The notes below the pieces were generated by a model. It searched no databases. It was not told the origin of the DNA and saw only the letters and a list, made by a program, of their open reading frames with translations. From Longibacter sp051155795 (GTDB lineage Bacteria; Bacteroidota; Rhodothermia; Rhodothermales; Salinibacteraceae): 64,000 nt of DNA. Below, in pieces: positions 43,533-51,277 of the stretch. Every line of letters starts with the position of its first letter. The stretch's first letter is position 1. The position numbers were made by a program, and so were the translations under genes. The stretch spans positions 31,797 to 95,796 of the forward strand of contig NZ_DAXETW010000014.1 in assembly GCF_051155795.1 (NCBI RefSeq), written 5' to 3'.

Positions 43533-44783
43533 TCATTCTGCCGGTCGGATCCGATCCGACAGCGGCGCACCGCCGGACGGCGATACGGCCACGAAAATGT
43601 CGTCGCGCTGGCGCCACAACGAAAGTTGGGCCTCCCCGGACTGCCGGGTCAGGATGCTATCCGCGGTGTCGAGTCCGCGAGCGAGGTCGTTGTCCAGCGT
43701 AGCGATTCGCGAGATCCGGTCAATCAGCACGTAGCTGTAGACGTAGGTCGTGATCGTCCCCGTCCCGCTGCTGTCGGCGTAGAGAAGGGCGGGAACCGTC
43801 GTGGTATCGACGGTCAGGGCGCCGACGCTCACAACACGCGCATTACGAACCTGGGGAATCTTGACGGTGCGACCGAAGCGGTCTCGAATGGCCGCGGCGA
43901 TGGAGTCCGGGTCGCTGGATCGAAGGAGCGGCTTCACGCCATCGACCCGGTCGACAGAGAACTCGACGAGCGAGGTCGGGGTCGGCTGCGGGGCTGGTCC
44001 AGACGATGGCGTCAACGAGACGGCGATCCCATAGGCTGCCCCCCCGATCACGAGCAGGATAAGAAGGGCGACGCCGGTCCGCCGGAGGTGCATGGTCAGC
44101 CGATCCTCCTGCGGCGTGCGCTGAGTAGGTGCGTCCGCCTCGTCCCCCTGCCGGCGTGCATTCTCGCGGTCGACGACCGCCGCGACGTCCGAGCGAAGCC
44201 GGGCGGGAGCGGGGTGGTACGCATCCGTGACGTAGGCCGTTAGCACCTCTTCGAGGCTGGCGTCGGGGAGCGCCGTGTCGATCAGCATTCGCTCCGGTCC
44301 AGAGAGAACGTCGCGAAGGGCGGCCCGCAGCTCACCGTAGGCTTCGTCGACGGCCGTTTCGATGTCCTCGGCGATGGTCTTCGCGATGGGCATCAGGACG
44401 TCGTCCGTGCGGGCTCCCGACGCCTTGAGGGTGAGCAGCGCCCGCTCCTGCTCGCTGCAGGCGGCCAGGGCAACGGGAAGAGCGCGTTCGGCCACCGACC
44501 GGGCGACCTCGCGACGAAAGCCGCGCGTCTCGGCGAGCGGGGGATCGTCGTTGTCGGAGCGGTCGCTGTCTTCGTCCAGGTCCGTCTCCTCGCCGGCACG
44601 GACTTCGAGAATCAACTCGACCAGCCACGCCTCCTCGTCCGCAGGTCGCTTCTCGACCGGCGTGGCGGCGGCCCGGCGGAACGTTTCGCGCATCAATCGC
44701 GGCGCCGTGGCATCTCCGACCAGCACACGGGCGATCGGGTACAGGGTGTCGATATGCTGCGTCAGCGGCAAACGGTCAGACAT
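43533..44783 (-). CDS. Membrane protein with degenerate ECF-sigma-like N-terminus
   Basis: A 416-residue protein. Residues 1-40 (LTQHIDTLYPIARVLVGDAT, APRLMRETFRRA) resemble ECF sigma region 2 ('LY..A..ltgd...AedL.qetf.ra'). Around residue 105-130 CSEQERALLTLKASGARTDD resembles the start of region 4 ('l...er..l.l....g.s..e'). The DNA-contacting helix is not convincing. A middle helical part (SLEEVLTAYVTDAYHPAPAR) is followed by one membrane helix near 235-255 (VALLILLVIGGAAYGIAVSL) and an extracytoplasmic domain of about 160 residues. The layout recalls a sigma/anti-sigma fusion; what it regulates is unknown. It converges on the kinase gene and starts 46 bases after the SAM hydrolase stop on the same strand. 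Confidence 0.6.
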   Translation of the reverse strand: MSDRLPLTQHIDTLYPIARVLVGDATAPRLMRETFRRAAATPVEKRPADEEAWLVELILEVRAGEETDLDEDSDRSDNDDPPLAETRGFRREVARSVAERALPVALAACSEQERALLTLKASGARTDDVLMPIAKTIAEDIETAVDEAYGELRAALRDVLSGPERMLIDTALPDASLEEVLTAYVTDAYHPAPARLRSDVAAVVDRENARRQGDEADAPTQRTPQEDRLTMHLRRTGVALLILLVIGGAAYGIAVSLTPSSGPAPQPTPTSLVEFSVDRVDGVKPLLRSSDPDSIAAAIRDRFGRTVKIPQVRNARVVSVGALTVDTTTVPALLYADSSGTGTITTYVYSYVLIDRISRIATLDNDLARGLDTADSILTRQSGEAQLSLWRQRDDIFVAVSPSGGAPLSDRIRPAE

Positions 44784-44828
44784 GCGGGACGGGGGGAGAG
44801 GGGGAGACCGAAGAGGCGAATCCGTGGA

Positions 44829-45686
44829 TTAGCCGGCGGGCGCCTCTTTTTGAAAGACCACCTTGATCGAGTCCCCCTTTCGGATATTCAGGAGTTCTGC
44901 AGCACTTCCGGCATTGACGGCCACCTCCAGGAAGCCGGAGCTCCCGAAGAGAAGCAGCGGATCGCCCTCAGCGACGGCGCCGTAGGTCCGGTCCAGATCG
45001 CGGATGACGGCATTCCCCACGTACGCCTTCAGAGCAGGAAGGTCCGAGAGGGCAACGCTAGGCGTAGCACGGTCGGTCGGCGTCTCCTCGTCCGGGTCGA
45101 TGCCCGTCCGAAGAAGGGTTTTCCGTCGAATGTTTGTGATGCAGTTGCCGAACCGGTCGACGTGCGCGACATACCCCTGCACGCTGTGACTGTCTGTGAT
45201 GGGCATGGCCCACCGGAGCGGCTGCAGGTTGTCGGCGGGGCTGCCGATCGTTTCCGGGCTTCGTCCGGCATTCAGGTGCGCGGCGACCGGAGCAAAAATA
45301 TCGCGTCCGTGGAACGTGGTGCTCGGCGTTTCTGCCCGCCACGCATCCGGCTCGTCGAGTTCGTAGATCGCGTCCGGCTCCTGATCGTCCAGTACGAGGG
45401 GGAACACCCCGTTGTCCGGCCCGACGAACCAGTGGTCTCCGGATCGGACCGCAACGGCGCGCCGATCGGTCCCGACGCCCGGATCGACGACGACCAGATG
45501 GACGGTTTCGGCGGGAAAGTAGGGCACCGTCGTGCGAAGAACGAAGGCGGCTTCCATTACATCCTGGGGCTCGATCTCGTGGGTCACGTCCACAAGCCGT
45601 GCCTCAGGGTGAATCGACAGCATGACGCCTTTCATGGCGGCCACGTAGCCGTCACTGGTGCCGAAATCGGTGGTGAGGGTGATCAT
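44829..45686 (-). CDS. SAM hydrolase (SAM hydroxide adenosyltransferase, DUF62)
   Basis: A 285-residue protein starting MITLTTDFGTSDGYVAAMKG, the family's fixed N-terminus. It is predicted to hydrolyse S-adenosylmethionine to adenosine and methionine. The Asp68-Arg75-His126 set (VVVDPGVGTDRRAV; TFHGRDIFAP) matches the catalytic Asp-Arg-His of characterised DUF62 hydrolases. It also has GPDNGVFPLVL and a C-terminal domain with YVAHVDRFGNCITNI and GSSGFLEVAVNAGSAAELL. It is related to fluorinase and chlorinase but lacks their halide loop as far as I can see. Biological role in most bacteria is unclear. Confidence 0.92.
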   Translation of the reverse strand: MITLTTDFGTSDGYVAAMKGVMLSIHPEARLVDVTHEIEPQDVMEAAFVLRTTVPYFPAETVHLVVVDPGVGTDRRAVAVRSGDHWFVGPDNGVFPLVLDDQEPDAIYELDEPDAWRAETPSTTFHGRDIFAPVAAHLNAGRSPETIGSPADNLQPLRWAMPITDSHSVQGYVAHVDRFGNCITNIRRKTLLRTGIDPDEETPTDRATPSVALSDLPALKAYVGNAVIRDLDRTYGAVAEGDPLLLFGSSGFLEVAVNAGSAAELLNIRKGDSIKVVFQKEAPAG

Positions 45687-46000
45687 GTGGGCACGACGGG
45701 TGCAGGAAAAAGAGCGAAGACGGGCCGGGTCCGCTGCCGTATGCCGATACGCGATTGCATACGCCCGCGCAGCCGGTTGGTCGCAGGCGGCGCCGCCTGA
45801 TCATCTACGGAAGGGCCGGTGCCGGGTTCAGCAGACCCCCTCCGACGGATTCGACACCGTCAAAAGTACGAAGCAGGCGCTCGGATGCAAACGGCCAGGC
45901 GTCATCATCAGGGGAAACAAGATCCGGGGGCGCAGGAGTACGCCTACATGTACAAATGTTATGTTGCGTCCTGCTCAGCGCCCGCCGGGATCACGTCCCC
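45687..46000. other. Divergent intergenic region
   Basis: A 314-base region between the SAM hydrolase and GbsR-type genes. Mostly GC-rich, with an AT-rich island at about 45943-45965 that contains a TACATGTA palindrome. Confidence 0.4.
45943..45966 (+). promoter_or_regulatory. Possible promoter/operator upstream of the GbsR-type regulator
   Basis: An AT-rich stretch with a perfect 8-base palindrome TACATGTA and a following ATGTTATGTT, about 40-60 bases before the ATG at 46001. MarR/GbsR regulators often bind palindromes near their own promoter; a regulatory role here is inference only. Confidence 0.25.
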
Positions 46001-46669
46001 ATGTCCGATTCTTCTGTCACATCGCGAGAGAACTCACGGCCGGCGGAGCCCCCCCCCGCGGCGGATTCTCCCGCTCCGCCTGACGACAGCTGCGCACGTC
46101 AGGAGTACGCCACCGATCAGATTGTCGGGTTCTGGGGGGACATGGCCTCGAACTGGGGGATCAATCGGACGATGGCGCAGATCTACGCTCTTCTATACCT
46201 CAGCGGCACGCCCCAGCACACGGACGCCATTATGGACCGCCTCGACATCAGTCGCGGCAATGCCAACATGAACCTGCGGTCTCTGGTCGAATGGAATATC
46301 GTCAGCAAGACGCGGAAGACCGGTTCGCGAAAGGACTTTTACGTCGCGGAGAAAGACCTGTGGGAGGCGACGGCGCAGATTATCCGCGAGCGAGAGCGCC
46401 GCGAGATTCGCCCGGTGAAGGAGCAACTCCAGGCTTGCGCCCGTCATCTCGTTCGAGAGGGGGAAACCCTGGAGGATCGTCCGGCCGAAGAGCAGGAGAT
46501 GTATGGCAGACTGCAGGACCTGATCGAACTGGTAGAGGTGTTCGAGTCGTTCTCCAAGGCGTTGCTCCCGCACGTTCGGCGGCAGAACGTGCCGGCGATT
46601 AAGCGGATGATGACCCTCGCGCTCACGATGGGAGAGATGGGCGACCCCGACGCAAACGCTCGCCGGTAG
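46001..46669 (+). CDS. GbsR/MarR-family transcriptional regulator
   Basis: A 222-residue protein from ATG 46001 (MSDSSVTSRENSRPAE), after a frame that is open but not protein-like. A disordered acidic N-terminus of about 35 residues precedes a winged-helix domain: NWGINRTMAQIYALLYLSGT, recognition helix DAIMDRLDISRGNANMNLRS, wing KTRKTGSRKDFYVAEKDLWE. This 'winG...a.iya.Lyls..p...d.i...l..SrGn..m.lr.L..w' pattern is that of GbsR-type repressors, of which Bacillus GbsR senses choline in glycine-betaine synthesis. A C-terminal helical dimer region follows. No gbs-type genes are in the window. yraN lies 60 bases downstream on the same strand. Confidence 0.9.
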   Translation: MSDSSVTSRENSRPAEPPPAADSPAPPDDSCARQEYATDQIVGFWGDMASNWGINRTMAQIYALLYLSGTPQHTDAIMDRLDISRGNANMNLRSLVEWNIVSKTRKTGSRKDFYVAEKDLWEATAQIIRERERREIRPVKEQLQACARHLVREGETLEDRPAEEQEMYGRLQDLIELVEVFESFSKALLPHVRRQNVPAIKRMMTLALTMGEMGDPDANARR

Positions 46670-46731
46670 ATGTATCGTGCGCTCATTTCTCACATGTCCG
46701 ACGTCCCCGCTCCTTTCACAGCTCGAGATTG

Positions 46732-47109
46732 ATGACGACAAAAGCAATCGGTGATCGCGGAGAAACCCTCGCTGCGGAGTATCTGACGGATCGAGGGTTC
46801 ACAATAATGGACGCGAATTATCGATTCGAGCGGAATGAGATTGACCTCATCTGCTTCGACCCGGAGGCGAGGAAGGGGAGAGGAGAGATTGTGTTCGTCG
46901 AGGTGAAAACGCGGACCAGCCTGGAGCACGGCATGCCCGATGAGGCGGTGGATGAAGAGAAGCAGTCGAGCATCGCGAATGTCGCTCGCGCGTACCTGTA
47001 CGAGCGCCAACTAGAAGGATCCCCATCCCGATTTGACGTGGTCACCGTCCTCCTCAACCAGGGCGAGACGCCCAGCATTTCCCATTTCCCGGACGCATTC
47101 ACCGCATAG
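46732..47109 (+). CDS. yraN: YraN/UPF0102 family endonuclease-like protein
   Basis: A 125-residue protein from ATG 46732; a TTG 3 bases upstream is in frame but less likely. It has the UPF0102 pattern GDRGETLAAEYLTDRGFTIM, NYRFERNEIDLICFD and EIVFVEVKTRTSLEHG, a restriction-endonuclease-like core with the Glu-x-x-Asp and EVK catalytic positions. Function in vivo is unclear; the fold suggests nuclease activity on branched or damaged DNA. Full length; preceded by the GbsR-type gene and convergent with the methyltransferase gene. Confidence 0.9.
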   Translation: MTTKAIGDRGETLAAEYLTDRGFTIMDANYRFERNEIDLICFDPEARKGRGEIVFVEVKTRTSLEHGMPDEAVDEEKQSSIANVARAYLYERQLEGSPSRFDVVTVLLNQGETPSISHFPDAFTA

Positions 47110-47224
47110 GCGAGTTACTGAGATGAGGGTAGGGCTCGGCCGTCTGGCCACGTGGTGACGCGTGACCCTCCGGACGCGCGCCGTGCGTGCGTACACTCGC
47201 CGGGTCCCCGCCCGTGCGGACGAC

Positions 47225-48241
47225 TTAGCGCTTCTGCGTGACGAGCCCGTTGTGGGCTTTGATGTAGCCTGCACGCTTGATCTCGAACCCGTTTTCGTAT
47301 GCGTACAGGCCGAGTTGTCGCGCGTCCATGAGCTCCCGGTAGCCGTAGTTCATCAGGTTGCCCATCGCCACGTAGAAGAGCTTGGACCGAAGTTGGCGCC
47401 GCGGCGTGGTCATGATGGCGTACCCGCCCGGCTTCAGAAAGCGGCGGTGGAAGTCGAACACGAGCGGCTTGTACTCATCGGGAAAGTGCTCGATAAGGCC
47501 GACGCTGAGTACGATGTCGAACTCTTTCCCGTAATCCAGGTCTCGGATGTCGCTCACTACGAAGTCGATGTCGAAGTCCTCCCGATGGTACACGCGGTGC
47601 GACCCCGTTGCTGGATCATCGCCGAGGAAGGGGTAGGCCTCGGGGAAATTCCCGAATCGATCCGTTTTGCAGAACTCGTCGTAGTCAACCAGGACGGCGT
47701 GTCCGCCCGGGTACATGGCGAGCAGTTGCATGGCCTCGTACCCGTCGGCCGCACCAAGAAATAAAATATTCGGGTTCTCGACATCCAGTCCTTCGAAGAG
47801 CGCACGCTTGCCCCGTGGATCCCAGACGGCGTCCTGCACCCGGTGGACGTAATTCCAGATCTTCGCCTGCATCAGGTCGCGAACGACCTCCATTGCGCCA
47901 TGCACATCCGCCTCTTTGAGGTGATCCATGAGGTCCTGCCGGGCACGGACCGTCGCTTCGTCCGGGTCCTTCATGAATAGAGAGTGGAAGCGACGGTTGA
48001 AGTGCTCCCACTGCACCTCGACAGGCATGTCCTCGCCGTGGCGGTTCTCCCACTTCTCTCGCTCCGACGAATAGTTGTCGACCAGGTACGGCCGCCCGAG
48101 ATCGGACCACGAAAGCGTTTTCCACTCCGTCGTTGACAGGTCTTCGAATACATCCGGCGGCGTGGTGCGGGTGTCGTATCGATAGTGCTTCGTCGTGCCG
48201 GTCTGCTCGAGCGGCATGTGAGCGGCAGTGCGGACGTCCAT
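47225..48241 (-). CDS. Class I SAM-dependent methyltransferase
   Basis: A 338-residue protein from ATG 48241 (MDVRTAAHMPLEQTGTTKHY). A helical N-terminal region of about 150 residues (VQWEHFNRRFHSLFMKDPDE) precedes the Rossmann methyltransferase domain: motif I NPNILFLGAADGYEAMQLLA, acidic motif II HAVLVDYDEF, VVSDIRDLDYGKEFDIVLSV, then GLIEHFPDEYKPLVFDFHRR and FLKPGGYAIMTTP. The substrate cannot be deduced; the 'GLIEHF' and 'LKPGG' blocks are common to small-molecule methyltransferases. It is convergent with yraN. Confidence 0.85.
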   Translation of the reverse strand: MDVRTAAHMPLEQTGTTKHYRYDTRTTPPDVFEDLSTTEWKTLSWSDLGRPYLVDNYSSEREKWENRHGEDMPVEVQWEHFNRRFHSLFMKDPDEATVRARQDLMDHLKEADVHGAMEVVRDLMQAKIWNYVHRVQDAVWDPRGKRALFEGLDVENPNILFLGAADGYEAMQLLAMYPGGHAVLVDYDEFCKTDRFGNFPEAYPFLGDDPATGSHRVYHREDFDIDFVVSDIRDLDYGKEFDIVLSVGLIEHFPDEYKPLVFDFHRRFLKPGGYAIMTTPRRQLRSKLFYVAMGNLMNYGYRELMDARQLGLYAYENGFEIKRAGYIKAHNGLVTQKR

Positions 48242-48367
48242 GGCGGAAATGGTAGGTGAGCCGTGACAGGTCTTGCACATTCTCTACGACAATCCTTCAC
48301 GATTGTGCCGGGCAGGGATGCATTACCGCGGAGGCGGGCCGTGGTGAAATGTTGTGCCCTCCGGCGA

Positions 48368-49633
48368 CTATGGAGACCGATCCGACTGGAGCTGCTCAAG
48401 GGTCGGGGGAGGAATCGGCTGGAAGCGCACATCGTCGACCGCGTCAACGCCGACCATAGCCGGTTCGTCGTCCGGCAGATAGTCCAGGGGAATGAGTTCG
48501 GCCAGACGCTCGAACGCGAAGTACTGGTAGACGGTCGCGCCGTACGGCTCCACGATCTTGCCATTCCGATCGACGCGGACCGGGGGATCGTTCAGTTTTA
48601 CCTGCGAGGTCTGAAGGTCGGCCGGTCGGCGGTCCTCCCGGGACCAGTGTCGGTACTTCGGGCTCTCTGGCTCGCCGCGATAGATGACCTCGAGGCGGCC
48701 GTTGAAGTCGAGTTCGGCCACGTCGTCCGCGTTGACCGATAGGATATCTTCGCGGTCGGCTTGCAGTCGATCGGCGCGGTGAAGGCTGTGGTACATGCCT
48801 GCTCGCGGGATCCGGTAGATGGTAAACGCCTCCTGGTCCAGGCGGTCGTTCAGCAGCGCCCGGAGGAAGTGTCGGAAGGAGCCGAAATACGCCCGTCGTC
48901 GATTGGATTTCCACCGACGGGCCTCTTCTATGCTCGACGCGGTAAGCGGCGCGAACAGGGGTTCACCGTCCCAGCGGATGACACCGCCACTGGCTTCAAA
49001 GTCCTGGAGGAAATACTTGATGCGATAGCCGAGCGCCCGGTTCTCGATGATGAGCGGCGCCACGGCTTTCGCAGTGAACTTTCCCCACCATCGGGACTCA
49101 AACCGGAGCACCTCTGGATTCTGAATGGTGCACTCGTCCGCCCACTCGGACGAGCCGAGGAAGAGCCGTTCGAATCGCCGGAGTCGCTTGTACCAGTCCG
49201 GATCGCGTTCGGCCTCCACGACCACGCCCGGGCTCTCGATAACACGCGGCAGCAGGCGTAGGGCGAACGTGTACGTCGTATCGCGTCGGAGGAACAGGTC
49301 GATCGACGTCGGCTCGTAGCCCAGCATGGAGGCGTAGAGACGTTTCGCGCCTCTGTGGATACCGGTCAGTTCGAAGCGGCCATCGGCGTCGCTGGTGGTA
49401 CCGCGCATCGACTGAGCGATGAAGACGTGCGCCCCCGGAAGCGGCGTCCCGGTAGAGCGATCGAGGACGACGCCGGTCAACGTGATGGCGTCCGTGCCTG
49501 ATCGCGTCGAATCTGCCTGGGCGAAAGACTGTGGCACCGTCGCAGCGAGAACAGCGCAGATGGCCGCAGCCAGAAGCAGCGACCGGAGCACGCGGGGAGT
49601 CAGCAAAGGGTACAGACGATCGAGCATCGGCAC
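48368..49633 (-). CDS. Exported CarboxypepD-regulatory-like protein (copy 1)
   Basis: A 421-residue protein; ATG 49633 (MPMLDRLYPLL) or 49627. A signal peptide (LLLAAAICAVLAATVPQSFA) is followed by a carboxypeptidase-regulatory-like Ig domain at about residues 50-115 (LTGVVLDRSTGTPLPGAHVF, IAQSMRGTTSDADGRFELTG) as in the first domain of TonB-dependent receptors. The rest is a family of its own shared with the next gene: NPEVLRF, APLIIENRALGYRIKYFLQDF, WDGEPLF, LDFNGRLEVIYRGE and GKIVEPYGATVYQYFAFERL. No barrel is present. It is 35-40% like its neighbour by eye. Exported; function unknown. Confidence 0.8.
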   Translation of the reverse strand: MPMLDRLYPLLTPRVLRSLLLAAAICAVLAATVPQSFAQADSTRSGTDAITLTGVVLDRSTGTPLPGAHVFIAQSMRGTTSDADGRFELTGIHRGAKRLYASMLGYEPTSIDLFLRRDTTYTFALRLLPRVIESPGVVVEAERDPDWYKRLRRFERLFLGSSEWADECTIQNPEVLRFESRWWGKFTAKAVAPLIIENRALGYRIKYFLQDFEASGGVIRWDGEPLFAPLTASSIEEARRWKSNRRRAYFGSFRHFLRALLNDRLDQEAFTIYRIPRAGMYHSLHRADRLQADREDILSVNADDVAELDFNGRLEVIYRGEPESPKYRHWSREDRRPADLQTSQVKLNDPPVRVDRNGKIVEPYGATVYQYFAFERLAELIPLDYLPDDEPAMVGVDAVDDVRFQPIPPPTLEQLQSDRSP

Positions 49634-49715
49634 GAGACCGTCTGGTGATCGGAGATTGCGTCTCTGTTAATATGCAGTGAAGGCAGAATGGTTGCTGCGT
49701 GGCATGACCGGCGGA

Positions 49716-50900
49716 TCATTGCGGGCGATACTCCTTCGGGACCTGGTCGGCAACTCGTTCGAACGCGAAGAAACCGGATACCGTCACGCCGTAGGGGTCT
49801 ACGATGTCGCCCTTGTAATCGATGGTTGCCGGCCCACGCTCGAGCCAGAACTGGGACGTCTGAAATTTCGGCGTGTTGCGCCGGATCATCCCGTCAGAGG
49901 CGTACTGATTTCGCCATGTTGTGTACGCCTCCGTTTCCGTTTCACCGAGGTAAACGACTTCGACGAAGCCGTTAAAGTCGAGCACCCGTTCGGTCGCCAC
50001 CTCACCATTCTTCATGATGTCACCGACCTCGATCGGGTATCGCTGCCCACCAGAGCGCAGCGCGCCGCCCCCGAGCGGGCCGCTATCAGAGCCGAAGTCG
50101 CCGCCGGAGGCCGGGCGCATGTAAAGTTTAAACCCGTGCCGCTCTGTGTTTTCGGCCAGCATGGCGAGCGTGAGATGATGAAACGAACCGTAGAAAGCTT
50201 CGCGCCGGGCTTCCTCCCACTTCTTCCGCTCGTCGACGGACCCTTCCAGTTCGGAAAAGAGCGGCTCGCCGTTGTACCGGGTTCGCCCCGGTGTTGCGAC
50301 GAATTCCTCCAGAAAGTACTCCACACGATATCCGAGGGCTCGGTTGACGATGACCAGCGGCTCGACGGAGTAGGCCTCCAGCGATCCGACGCCACCGTCA
50401 AATCGAAGGACTTCCGGGTTTTCAATCTCGGTTTCCTCTGCGTTGGGCGTTTCCCCGATGAAGAGTCGCTGGAAGCGGGCGTACCGTTCCTGCCATTTCT
50501 CGTCCCGTTCAGCTTCGACGGTCACGCCTTCGCCTTCGATCACCGCCGGCTCCAGCTCGAAGTCAACCGTGTAAATGCGGGCCTCGCGGAGGTTCAGGTT
50601 TCGCGCCGCAGACTGGTAGCCGATGCTTGAGACGTACAGCCGGTGCGCGCCGAGCGGTACGCCCTCAATACGAAACCGGCCCTGCGCATTGGTTGCCGTA
50701 CCGGTCATACTTTCGGCGATGAAGACGTTCACGTCCTGAAGCGGGTCACCCGTTTCTGCGTCGGTGATGACGCCCGTCAGTACGGCGCGGCCGCGGGGTG
50801 TTTGTGGCTGCTGGGCGAGGGCGAACGGCACCTCCGCGAGGAGGAGAATACCGAGCGCCGCGACAACGGGGATGAGACAATGGATACGAAAAAGCTGCAT
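49716..50900 (-). CDS. Exported CarboxypepD-regulatory-like protein (copy 2)
   Basis: A 394-residue paralogue of the downstream gene. I use ATG 50900 because it opens the signal peptide (CLIPVVAALGILLLAEVPFA, cleavage after LAQ); the open frame extends 70 codons upstream but is not protein-like. The Ig-like domain (LTGVITDAETGDPLQDVNVF, IAESMTGTATNAQGRFRIEG) is followed by the shared family domain: ENPEVLRFDGG, PLVIVNRALGYRVEYFLEEF, YNGEPLF, EARREAFYGSFHHL, LDFNGFVEVVYLGE and VDPYGVTVSGFFAFERVADQ. The two genes are 82 bases apart and probably co-transcribed. Divergent from the ABC exporter operon. Confidence 0.8.
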   Translation of the reverse strand: MQLFRIHCLIPVVAALGILLLAEVPFALAQQPQTPRGRAVLTGVITDAETGDPLQDVNVFIAESMTGTATNAQGRFRIEGVPLGAHRLYVSSIGYQSAARNLNLREARIYTVDFELEPAVIEGEGVTVEAERDEKWQERYARFQRLFIGETPNAEETEIENPEVLRFDGGVGSLEAYSVEPLVIVNRALGYRVEYFLEEFVATPGRTRYNGEPLFSELEGSVDERKKWEEARREAFYGSFHHLTLAMLAENTERHGFKLYMRPASGGDFGSDSGPLGGGALRSGGQRYPIEVGDIMKNGEVATERVLDFNGFVEVVYLGETETEAYTTWRNQYASDGMIRRNTPKFQTSQFWLERGPATIDYKGDIVDPYGVTVSGFFAFERVADQVPKEYRPQ

Positions 50901-51277
50901 GACGGCGCGTGTCGGGCAAGAGGGGCGACGGCGAGGGGAAGTACCAACAGGTGGCAGGCAAAGAGGCTCCATCGTAAATCGACAGCCGGCCTGGCGGGAA
51001 CGTACCGGAGCGGTGGAAGCCAGTCCGGGTACGGCGACTGCGTCCATGCAACGTGCGAATCGGTCGGATTCGTACGCGGTGCCCAACGCCGATTGCAGCG
51101 ACGCCGCCATTCGAGCTTAGCCCGGTTGCAGAGGCTACCGGCATCACAGGGGAGATCACGTACCCATTACGTATAAGTTCTGTGGACATATTACGGGTCT
51201 GTGACCGAACTGCTGGCTTTTACAGATCGTTGATATACGTGATATGTGCATGTCTCCAGATCGGCCTCTGATACGAA
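50901..51277. promoter_or_regulatory. Divergent promoter region with AT-rich core
   Basis: A 377-base region between the CarboxypepD-like gene pair and the ABC exporter operon. It becomes markedly AT-rich at about 51160-51260, with ATATACGTGATAT near 51233-51246 and TTACGTATAAG near 51170. Both divergent promoters should lie here. Exact promoter elements are not assigned. Confidence 0.35.
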
